64,000 nt of DNA from Lachnospiraceae bacterium (GTDB taxonomy: Bacteria; Bacillota; Clostridia; Lachnospirales; Lachnospiraceae). A program made the translations under genes and the position numbers. This document shows positions 54,791 through 62,475 of this stretch, one piece after another. Position 1 is the stretch's first letter. The number at the start of each line of letters is the position of its first letter. Location: contig JALEKK010000029.1 of NCBI GenBank assembly GCA_022769005.1, positions 1 to 64,000 on the forward strand, read 5' to 3'. The notes below the pieces were generated by a model. It saw nothing but the letters and a program-made list of their open reading frames with translations, did no database searches and was not told the DNA's origin.

Positions 54791-55749
54791 TTCCTATCAG
54801 CCTCCTTTTTCTCAGGTTTGATCCAGCCGAACGGCTTAGGAACTGATGCCATATCGAGAAACGGTGTAAGCAGGTTGGCTATAATGATTGAATATGCCAC
54901 ACCTTCCGAGTTCGGTCCCAACATTCTGAATAAGAATGTAAGCACACCGAGGATCAATCCGAAATAAATCTTACCTTTGTTAGATACCGGACTTGTTACA
55001 TAGTCCGTAGCCATGAAGAAAGCTCCCAGAATGATACCGCCGCTGCACACTTCCATAAGTGTGTACATAATATCAAACTGATGTCCCGGCGCCAGGAAGA
55101 ATGTCATGGCTGCAAACATTCCTATGTAAGAAAGAGGAATATGCACCTTGATTACTCTTTTTATAAGTAAGTATACGGCTCCGGCAAGCAATAACATTGC
55201 TGATGTCTCTCCGATAACACCGTTATTTGTACCTATGAACATTGAAAGAAGATCGGTTGCTCCTACCGCCTCTCCTCCCGGTTTTAAAATCTGAAGAGGA
55301 GTAGCTCCTGAAACACCGTCAATAACAAAATCCGTCATAGGTTTTGTATAAGCAATCAGCAGGAAACAACGAGCCGCCAATGCCGGGTTCATAAAGTTTT
55401 GACCCAAACCGCCGAACAGCTGCTTAACAATAATAATTGCAAATGCGCATCCTACCACTTCCATCCATATAGGAAAAGTTGACGGGATGTTCATTGCAAG
55501 AAGAAGACCGGTTACGGCGGCAGACATATCTCCCACCATTACTTTCTTCTTCATTGCCTTTTGATAAATCGCCTCAAAAGCTACACATGCAAAAATGCCA
55601 ACCAATAATCTGATAAGAGCCGGTACACCGAAGTTGTATACACCAAATGCCGATGCCGGAATAAGCGCTATAAATACATCAAGCATTATCTTTTGAGTTG
55701 TATTTTTGCTTCTGACGTGCGGACTTTCCGATACATGTAATAAACTCAC
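54787..55749 (-). CDS. rnfD: Rnf complex subunit D
   Basis: 320 aa, about eight to ten helices. FMN-binding DGVSGATPLQIL with the acceptor threonine, PALAARCFLLIAY and MATDYVTSPV are conserved. Overlaps both neighbours by four bases. Confidence 0.97.
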   Translation of the reverse strand: MSLLHVSESPHVRSKNTTQKIMLDVFIALIPASAFGVYNFGVPALIRLLVGIFACVAFEAIYQKAMKKKVMVGDMSAAVTGLLLAMNIPSTFPIWMEVVGCAFAIIIVKQLFGGLGQNFMNPALAARCFLLIAYTKPMTDFVIDGVSGATPLQILKPGGEAVGATDLLSMFIGTNNGVIGETSAMLLLAGAVYLLIKRVIKVHIPLSYIGMFAAMTFFLAPGHQFDIMYTLMEVCSGGIILGAFFMATDYVTSPVSNKGKIYFGLILGVLTFLFRMLGPNSEGVAYSIIIANLLTPFLDMASVPKPFGWIKPEKKEADRK

Positions 55750-57083
55750 TTCTTTACCTCCGCCCTTTTCTTTTTCTTTTCAGCCTTAATAATTGAATTC
55801 ATCGTCTTAAATGACTGCTTAAGAGGAATCTTAGCAGGACAAACATATGAACAGCATCCGCATGCTATACAGTAATCACCGTACATCTTTAAAAAGCCTT
55901 CCTTATCGCCGTTATTTGCCAATTTATACATTTTATTAGGCATAAGGTATATAGGACATGCGAATCCGCATTTTCCGCAATTAATACACGGCGTCGGAGG
56001 TTCATTTGCGGAAACCTCATCTTTTTTAAGTGCAAGGAGGGATGAAGCCGTTTTTGTAACGGATGATGTCAAATCATACATTGCGAATCCCATCATGGTA
56101 CCGCCGTTAATATATTTTTCCGGATCCTGAATTGTTCCACCCGCAGCTTTAAGAACTTCATTATAAGGTGTTCCGATGCGCACTCTGAAATTTCCCGGAT
56201 TAGCGATATCGTCACCGCTTACGGTAAATATTCTTTCTATACATGGTTTTCCCTCAATAACCGCATCATATACCGCAGCCAGGGTTGATACGTTTACTAC
56301 CACTACGCCGAACTTGTTGGATCGCTCCTTTGGACTTATCTTTTTTCCCGTTGTGGCATATACCAACATTCTGTCCGATCCCTGAGGGTACTTCGTTTTA
56401 AGCTTGGCAACTTCAATCTTCGGCTCATTGGAACACTTATCACGGAAAATACTGATTGCATCCGGTTTATTATCCTCTATTCCGATTATCGCTCTTGCAT
56501 TAGGAAGCACCTTAAGAGCAATTTTAATTCCCCCGATTACTTTTTCGGGGGAATCTGTCATATTCTTATAATCAGATGTAAGATACGGCTCACATTCAGC
56601 CCCATTTACCACAAGATACTCTATTTTTTCATAGTTACTTGGGTTAAACTTGGAATCCGTCGGGAATCCTGCTCCACCCATACCGACTACTCCGGCTGCT
56701 CTTATTCTTTCAAGAATCTGATCTCTTGATAACTCTTCAAGAGATGCCGGTTTATATTCAACTTCTCTGTATTCATTATCATTTGTAATTACTATACTCA
56801 TTCCGACTCCGCCGGTAGGCAGAGGTCGTTTTTGTATGGCTTTTACCTTTCCCGATACAGAAGAATGAATGTTAGCGGATATCGCTCCGTTTGCCTCAGC
56901 AATAAGTTGACCGGCAAGTACTTCATCACCCGGTTTAACTACCGGAGTCGCAGGAGCGCCTGCATGCTGTGAAAGAGGAAATACAAGTTCAGGACCCGGT
57001 TCCAAATTTACGACCGGCTTTGTACTTGACATTTCCTTTCCTTCAAAGGGGTGACATCCGCCTTTGAACGTTGACCTGTACAT
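55746..57083 (-). CDS. rnfC: Rnf complex subunit C (NADH side)
   Basis: 445 aa. NADH/FMN-binding domain (GVVGMGGAGFPT) and two 4Fe-4S motifs CINCGKCGFACP and CIACGCCSYVCP. N-terminal TFKGGCHPFEGKE. Start at 57083 after GGAGG; the longer frame to 57140 is hydrophobic and has no ribosome site. First gene of the Rnf operon. Confidence 0.97.
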   Translation of the reverse strand: MYRSTFKGGCHPFEGKEMSSTKPVVNLEPGPELVFPLSQHAGAPATPVVKPGDEVLAGQLIAEANGAISANIHSSVSGKVKAIQKRPLPTGGVGMSIVITNDNEYREVEYKPASLEELSRDQILERIRAAGVVGMGGAGFPTDSKFNPSNYEKIEYLVVNGAECEPYLTSDYKNMTDSPEKVIGGIKIALKVLPNARAIIGIEDNKPDAISIFRDKCSNEPKIEVAKLKTKYPQGSDRMLVYATTGKKISPKERSNKFGVVVVNVSTLAAVYDAVIEGKPCIERIFTVSGDDIANPGNFRVRIGTPYNEVLKAAGGTIQDPEKYINGGTMMGFAMYDLTSSVTKTASSLLALKKDEVSANEPPTPCINCGKCGFACPIYLMPNKMYKLANNGDKEGFLKMYGDYCIACGCCSYVCPAKIPLKQSFKTMNSIIKAEKKKKRAEVKK

Positions 57084-57352
57084 ACACATACCTCCCGAAA
57101 AACATAAATATAAAATAAATATGTATTGAAATAAAAACAATTATGTTTCTGAATTGTACATTATTAAAGGAAAAAAGTCCATATCCATAATTTCTGTTTT
57201 TTAGTGAAAAGCAGATTATTTTTAATATTATTAAGTGTCCTGACTGCTCTTCATGGAATATAAACCTATATAATCCTTTTTTTACTTAAGTATATTAAGT
57301 TTTGTAATAATGAAAGATACAATTAAACTGTCAACTTTCTAATAAAGTAAAA

Positions 57353-57407
57353 TTGTATACTGTATACTATTTTATAAAATAATTAAATAAAATTGTAATA
57401 CAATTTT
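57353..57407 (-). promoter_or_regulatory. rnf upstream palindromes
   Basis: The 424-base gap 57084-57507 is very AT-rich and holds the rnf control region plus the rpsA terminator. GTATAC-T-GTATAC (57355-57367) and AAAATTGTA-A-TACAATTTT (57389-57407) are adjacent dyads; a TTGACA -35-like box lies near 57328-57333 on minus with a poor -10. TTGTATACTGTA here also occurs before the ferredoxin. Confidence 0.45.
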
Positions 57408-57427
57408 GTTTTTTTGTTTACATAAAG

Positions 57428-57463
57428 AAAAGGAATCCGGATTTTATTTTCCGGATTCCTTTT
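57428..57463 (-). terminator. Terminator after rpsA
   Basis: Perfect 13-bp stem AAAAGGAATCCGG/CCGGATTCCTTTT with a ten-base loop and TTTTCTTT after it on minus. Confidence 0.92.
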
Positions 57464-57507
57464 AAATATAATACATCTATTGAAAAATGATATTAAATTT
57501 ATTTTAA

Positions 57508-58581
57508 TTATTCTTCTGCTGTATCATCCTTATCTGAAAGAGCCTTGATACTTAAGCTGATTTTCTTTTCGCTTGGGTTAAAATCAACAACCTTAGCTTC
57601 TACTTCCTGTCCAACCTTAAGTATGTCTGATGGCTTCTCTACATGATCCTTTGAAATCTGAGATACATGAAGAAGAGCATCAATACCGTCTTCTAACTGA
57701 ATGAATGCGCCAAAGTCTGTCATTCTTGCAACAACGCCCTTAACCACGTTACCGCGAGCATACTTGCTTGTGGCGTCATTCCATGGGTTTGCGTCCGGAT
57801 ACTTAACGCTGAGCGCAATCTTGTCTCCGTCAATGCTCTTAACAAAGCATTTAACAGTATCGCCTACTTTGTAAATCTTAGTAGGATTTTCTGTTCTTCC
57901 CCAAGACATCTCAGAAATGTGAAGAAGTCCGTCAACGCCGCCAAGATCAATGAAAGCACCGAAAGGTGTAACATTCTTAACTGTTCCTTCGATTACTTCT
58001 CCCTCTTTAATATTATCGAGAATCTCCTGTTTCTTCTCCTTCTTGCTTGCAAGAATAAGGGACTTACAATCACCTACAATTCTTCTCTTGCGTGGGTTGT
58101 ATTCAATGATTGTAAACGAAACTTCCTTGTCCTTAAATGTTGAAAGATCTTTAACATATACATCCGAAACAAGGCTTGCAGGGATGAATACTCTTGTTTC
58201 ATCCACCATAACACCGAGACCACCGTTCATGATCTGAGTTACTTTAGCTGTAAGAACAGTCTGGTTCTCAAATGCTTCTTCAAGCTTTTTGCTGCCTGCA
58301 TCCGCAATCATCTTCTTGTATGAAAGAACTACCTGTCCGTCACCGTCATTAATTTTGATAACCTTTGTCTTCATTTCATCGCCGACATTGGCAACTGTTC
58401 TAAGATCAAGATTGTTATCCGATGAATACTCATTTCTTGTAACTATGCCGTCTGATTTATATCCTATGTTGAGGATAATCTCATCTTCCTTGACATCGAT
58501 TACCGTACCGTCAACGATTTCTCCTGTATGTATTGTTTTAAAATTCTCGTTTAGCAATTCCTCAAAACTTTGCTCTGACAC
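57508..58581 (-). CDS. rpsA: 30S ribosomal protein S1-like protein (four S1 domains)
   Basis: 357 aa. Four S1 RNA-binding repeats (about 17-86, 103-170, 188-258, 273-344), e.g. GEVIEGTVKNVTPFGAFIDLGGVDGLLHISEMSW. Helps ribosome binding to mRNA. It starts with GTG, AGGAGG nine bases upstream, inside the last 20 bases of ispH. In many Clostridia the two are fused; here they are separate but overlapping. Confidence 0.95.
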   Translation of the reverse strand: MSEQSFEELLNENFKTIHTGEIVDGTVIDVKEDEIILNIGYKSDGIVTRNEYSSDNNLDLRTVANVGDEMKTKVIKINDGDGQVVLSYKKMIADAGSKKLEEAFENQTVLTAKVTQIMNGGLGVMVDETRVFIPASLVSDVYVKDLSTFKDKEVSFTIIEYNPRKRRIVGDCKSLILASKKEKKQEILDNIKEGEVIEGTVKNVTPFGAFIDLGGVDGLLHISEMSWGRTENPTKIYKVGDTVKCFVKSIDGDKIALSVKYPDANPWNDATSKYARGNVVKGVVARMTDFGAFIQLEDGIDALLHVSQISKDHVEKPSDILKVGQEVEAKVVDFNPSEKKISLSIKALSDKDDTAEE

Positions 58582-59413
58582 TGGTGTAAACCTCCTGAAT
58601 TATGTTGTTTGGGGTTGAGGCCCCTGCTGTAATACCTATGCGTTTTGCTGATTTCAGTCTTTCTAAATCAAGATCATTTACATCTTGAATCAAGAAAGTT
58701 TCTTGGCACTCTCTTTTAGAAATATCATACAGTTTTCTCGTATTGGAACTGTTACTTCCTCCGATCACAATCATAGCATCAACTTTCCCGGCGATCCGGA
58801 AGGCTTCCTTTTGCCGTACTTCCGTAGCATTACAAATTGTATTACTAATATCAACATTATAGCCCTTTTGCTTTATTATTTCAACTAAATGTGTGAATTT
58901 CTCGCTTTGAAATGTGGTTTGTGACACAATATGCAAATCCTTATTGTCACTTTCAAAACCATAAGCTTTTTCCTCATCATCGACAACTATAGCTTTAGAT
59001 GAGCACCATCCTATAATTCCCTGTACTTCGGGATGACTTTCGTTGCCTATAATTACTATTTGTTTTCCTTCTTTGCTCTTTTCTTCAACAATTCTATGTA
59101 TTTTCAATACAAAAGGACATGTGGAATCTGCTATTTTAACATTTTTGGATTCAAGCTCTTTGTAAATATTCTCTGCAACGCCGTGGCATCTGATAATTAC
59201 GGTTCCCCGTTCCTTACCGTCCAAATCCGACGGTTTGTCTATTATTTCTACCCCTTTATCGGCAAATTCCTTAACAACTGACTCATTATGAATAATAGGT
59301 CCGTATGTGTATATTTTGCCTTCGCCCTTTTCAAGTTCTTCTCTCACCATGTCAACGGCCCGTTCCACGCCAAAGCAAAAGCCCGCCGACTCAGCTTTTA
59401 TGATTTCTTTCAT
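58562..59413 (-). CDS. ispH: 4-hydroxy-3-methylbut-2-enyl diphosphate reductase
   Basis: 283 aa. [4Fe-4S] enzyme making IPP and DMAPP. AESAGFCFGVERAVD (first Cys), DSTCPFVLKIH and SNTICNATEVRQKEA (second and third Cys), GITAGASTP. Start 59413 after GAGG; a TTG at 59434 would extend it but lacks a ribosome site. Overlaps cmk by 23 bases and rpsA by 20. Confidence 0.97.
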   Translation of the reverse strand: MKEIIKAESAGFCFGVERAVDMVREELEKGEGKIYTYGPIIHNESVVKEFADKGVEIIDKPSDLDGKERGTVIIRCHGVAENIYKELESKNVKIADSTCPFVLKIHRIVEEKSKEGKQIVIIGNESHPEVQGIIGWCSSKAIVVDDEEKAYGFESDNKDLHIVSQTTFQSEKFTHLVEIIKQKGYNVDISNTICNATEVRQKEAFRIAGKVDAMIVIGGSNSSNTRKLYDISKRECQETFLIQDVNDLDLERLKSAKRIGITAGASTPNNIIQEVYTSVRAKF

Positions 59414-60083
59414 ATTCCTCTTTCTTTTTTTCAAACAATTCTTTTATTTTGTCTGACGCCTCATCCACACTCATGTCGGATGTGTCGATTAATATTGCGT
59501 CAGATGCCTGCTTAAGCGGAGCCAATTCTCTGTTTTCGTCCTCATAGTCCCTGTGTTCTATGTCTGACAAAATGGTATTGTAATCGCACTCCACTCCCTT
59601 TGCCGTAAGTTCATCATATCTTCTTTTGGCACGAACCGAAGACGATGCGGTCATATATACTTTAAAAAATGCTCCGGGAAGCACCTTTGTACCTATATCT
59701 CTTCCGTCCATAACCACAGACTGCTTATTGGCAATTTCCTGCTGGAGTTTAACGAGTTTTAATCTTACAAACGGAAACTGTGAGACTTTTGAGGCTTCTC
59801 TTCCCACCTCTTCCGAGTTGAGATCTTCCGTCACATTTTCTCCGTTAAGTATAAGCTGCTGTATTCCGTTTTCGTATGAAATATTAATATCAATCTCATT
59901 TATTCTTGATTTGAGCGGCTCCTTCTCTCTTGTCGGAACTCCGTTTTTCATGCACCAATACGCAACAGCTCTGTACATCGCTCCCGTGTTAATGTAGATT
60001 AAGCCTGTTTTTTCTGCAACATTTCTCGCAATTGTGCTTTTTCCGGCAGCTGCCGGTCCGTCTATGGCAATTGAATAAATCAT
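59391..60083 (-). CDS. cmk: Cytidylate kinase
   Basis: 230 aa. Phosphorylates CMP/dCMP. IAIDGPAAAGKSTIA P-loop, YINTGAMYRA, DGRDIGTKVLP. Start set at 60083 (GAGG five bases before the second ATG of an ATGATG). The usual upstream neighbour gene at 60368 is separated by a probable mobile-element remnant. Confidence 0.96.
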   Translation of the reverse strand: MIYSIAIDGPAAAGKSTIARNVAEKTGLIYINTGAMYRAVAYWCMKNGVPTREKEPLKSRINEIDINISYENGIQQLILNGENVTEDLNSEEVGREASKVSQFPFVRLKLVKLQQEIANKQSVVMDGRDIGTKVLPGAFFKVYMTASSSVRAKRRYDELTAKGVECDYNTILSDIEHRDYEDENRELAPLKQASDAILIDTSDMSVDEASDKIKELFEKKKEEYERNHKS

Positions 60084-60184
60084 CATAACCTCTTTCTTTT
60101 ATATGAAGAAAATACAACATGTTTTCTAATATAATTATATATATTAATTAAAATATCCATACTCAAATTTATTGTTTTATATAT

Positions 60185-60366
60185 TATAAGTCAACTACCC
60201 CCACCTAACGCCTTCGGCGTTTGAGGTGGGAGCTTGTAAGTCGGAACTACATAGGTACTAATGAATATCAAAAGTAACTTTTGCCTCATTTGCGGTATAT
60301 CTATACCTCATGCCGACACTCTCGCATACAATATGCACGGTTACTGACTTTTGACACCGTAACCGT
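60185..60366. mobile_element. Probable IS200/IS605-type remnant or miniature element
   Basis: In the 284-base gap 60084-60367, a terminal-type hairpin CCCACCT-AACGCC/GGCGTT-TGAGGTGGG (60191-60224) follows TCAACTA, as at IS200/IS605 ends. A second hairpin ACGGTTAC/GTAACCGT (60337-60344 and 60359-60366) ends the interval. Between is a 28-codon frame (60261-60347) ending with CLICG...ADTLAYNMHG, weakly like a TnpB zinc-knuckle end. No transposase is encoded. Assignment is pattern recognition, not a database match. Confidence 0.5.
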
Positions 60367-60367
60367 A

Positions 60368-61600
60368 TTATCTGCAGTCAATTCCCGCGGCATATGCACT
60401 TGACCATGCAATCTGCAGATTAAATCCTCCCGTAATTGCATCGACGTCTATAACTTCGCCTATAAAATATAACCCGTTAACACGTTTAGATTCAAATGTT
60501 TTCGGTTTTAAATCTTTAACAGAAACTCCTCCTTTCGTAATGATCGCTTCATTTACCGGACGCGTACCGGTTACGGTCAGCTCAAAATGTTTCAATTCAT
60601 TTACAAGTTTTTCTCTCTGTACTCTTGTAAGATTTCCGGCTTTTGTATCCTTTTTTATTCCGGTCCTTTCTACAAAAACGTCCACAGCCTTTTCCGGCAG
60701 CAGTGTCTTAAGCATGTTCCTGTATGATCTGTGCGGATTATCGTCTATATCCCTGAGAAGTCTGTGATCCAGTTTCTCTCTGTCCAAAGAAGGCTTAAAG
60801 TCTATAACGAGTTTCATATTTCCGCCTTTTAATTTTTTCCCTATATAACTGGATGCCGTAAGAATAACCGGTCCTGTTACTCCGAAATGGGAAAATAACA
60901 TTTCTCCGAAATCTCTGAAAACAACCTTTTCACTTCCCATGTTATATATTGAAACTTCTACGTTCTTTAACGATAATCCCTGCATTTTCTTCGGATAATC
61001 TTCTTTTGTGTTCAGTCCGGTAAGCCCGCCGCATATTTCTTCTATTCTGTGTCCCGTCTCCTTCGCCCATTTATATCCGTCTCCTGTTGAACCTGTTGAC
61101 TGATATGACATTCCGCCTGTCGCAACTATACATTTGTCACAGGTAACAACTTCTCCGGACCTAAGCTCTACTCCTTTTATTTTATCATCTTCCACCAAAA
61201 GTTCCCTGACCTCGGTATTAAGTCTGACACTTATTCCCTTTGATCTTATTGCCTTTTCAAGAACTTTGATTACGTCTGACGATTTATCAGATACGGGAAA
61301 GACTCTTCCTCCTCTCTCAACTTTACCTTTCAAACCTAACTCTTCAAAAAAATTTATTGCATCTGTATTGGAAAATGCCCTAAATGACGAATACATAAAT
61401 TTATTGTTGGTCACCACACTGTCTATAAGTTTATCAAACTCCGCAATATTGGCGTAATTACAACGTCCTTTCCCGGTTATGAATAGTTTTTTCCCCAACT
61501 TTTCATTCTTTTCCAATATTATTACTTCATTATTATTTTCTTTCGCAAACAGGGCCGCCGTCATACCTGCCGCTCCGCCGCCGATAATCACTGTTTTCAT
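60368..61600 (-). CDS. HI0933/BaiN-family FAD-dependent oxidoreductase
   Basis: 410 aa. FAD Rossmann start VIIGGGAAGMTAALFA, KLGKKLFITGKGRCNYAN, KCIVATGGMSYQSTGSTGDGY, and C-terminal GLYFIGEVIDVDAITGGFNLQIAWSSAYAAG. Substrate unknown; often called aminoacetone oxidase or BaiN-like. Nine bases downstream of the pyrophosphokinase gene. Confidence 0.94.
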   Translation of the reverse strand: MKTVIIGGGAAGMTAALFAKENNNEVIILEKNEKLGKKLFITGKGRCNYANIAEFDKLIDSVVTNNKFMYSSFRAFSNTDAINFFEELGLKGKVERGGRVFPVSDKSSDVIKVLEKAIRSKGISVRLNTEVRELLVEDDKIKGVELRSGEVVTCDKCIVATGGMSYQSTGSTGDGYKWAKETGHRIEEICGGLTGLNTKEDYPKKMQGLSLKNVEVSIYNMGSEKVVFRDFGEMLFSHFGVTGPVILTASSYIGKKLKGGNMKLVIDFKPSLDREKLDHRLLRDIDDNPHRSYRNMLKTLLPEKAVDVFVERTGIKKDTKAGNLTRVQREKLVNELKHFELTVTGTRPVNEAIITKGGVSVKDLKPKTFESKRVNGLYFIGEVIDVDAITGGFNLQIAWSSAYAAGIDCR

Positions 61601-61609
61601 ATTTTTTAA

Positions 61610-62251
61610 TCAATCCTTTGATTCGCATACCACCGCTGTTCCCTTATGTACGGTAATAATACCTTCATATTCTTTTATTTCGTTCGATTGGCAAACGGTG
61701 GTGCCGAACGAAACATTTTCTTTGTACAACGGATATTTGAAACCTTCAAGTGTTATAACAATATCGGAAATCGGAATTATCGAAACATATTCTCCGTATT
61801 GTCCGTCTCTTTTTATTTTTGCGATGTCTCCGCTTTCCAAAATGTATATTTTATTGTTCCTGTCGTAGATTGCGGCTCTTATTTTTCTATCGGCACATAG
61901 TTTTAAGTTCATAACGCTTGTCATAAAATGATCCGCCCTTGATCCTGTTGCTCCTATAATATCTATTTCATCCGGATTCATCCCGATTGCTCTGTGCAGT
62001 GCCAGTTCCGTATCAGTATAATCTTTTTCACTTGGGTATTTATATACCGCAGACTTATCCATACAGGAAAATATTTCCTTATCGAGAGAATCAAAATCAC
62101 CTACAACAACATCTGCTCCGATATTTAATGACAATGTATGTTTATAACCGCTGTCCACAGCGATGACACTTTCGTATTTTCTTCCGAATAAAAAATCGGA
62201 CGCCCATTCGTAATCGACATTACCGCCCGTTACAATCAAAATTTTATTCAT
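61610..62251 (-). CDS. thiN: Thiamine pyrophosphokinase
   Basis: 213 aa. Makes thiamine diphosphate from thiamine. VIAVDSGYKHTLSLNIGADVVVGDFDSL, ATGSRADHFMTSVMNL and a C-terminal beta domain (GQYGEYVSIIPI) match TPK/ThiN. Start 62251 with GAGG eight bases upstream. No TPP riboswitch is visible before it. Confidence 0.93.
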   Translation of the reverse strand: MNKILIVTGGNVDYEWASDFLFGRKYESVIAVDSGYKHTLSLNIGADVVVGDFDSLDKEIFSCMDKSAVYKYPSEKDYTDTELALHRAIGMNPDEIDIIGATGSRADHFMTSVMNLKLCADRKIRAAIYDRNNKIYILESGDIAKIKRDGQYGEYVSIIPISDIVITLEGFKYPLYKENVSFGTTVCQSNEIKEYEGIITVHKGTAVVCESKD

Positions 62252-62375
62252 TTCCATATCCTCAAAACATATTACTTAAATATCTCGATACCATTTATTT
62301 CTTTACTGCTGTTCTTGAAACTATATCCATGCATAAGCCACTGTCTTGCTGATTAATCAACATGCCGTGCATAAT

Positions 62376-62414
62376 AAATGGATTGTATATCTGTCATGAT
62401 ATTACAATCCATTT
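62376..62414 (-). terminator. Probable terminator after the TPR/chitobiase-domain gene
   Basis: Stem AAATGGATTG/CAATCCATTT with inner TATC/GATA pairing; T run is weak (ATTTATTA), so partial certainty. Confidence 0.6.
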
Positions 62415-62475
62415 ACCGTATATATGAATTTGTTACCCGCTCTTATTCTCTTTCACAAATATAATAATCCTGTAT

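Noticed and set aside
62252..62475. TPP riboswitch near thiamine pyrophosphokinase
   Set aside because: None of the conserved TPP-aptamer sequences is seen.
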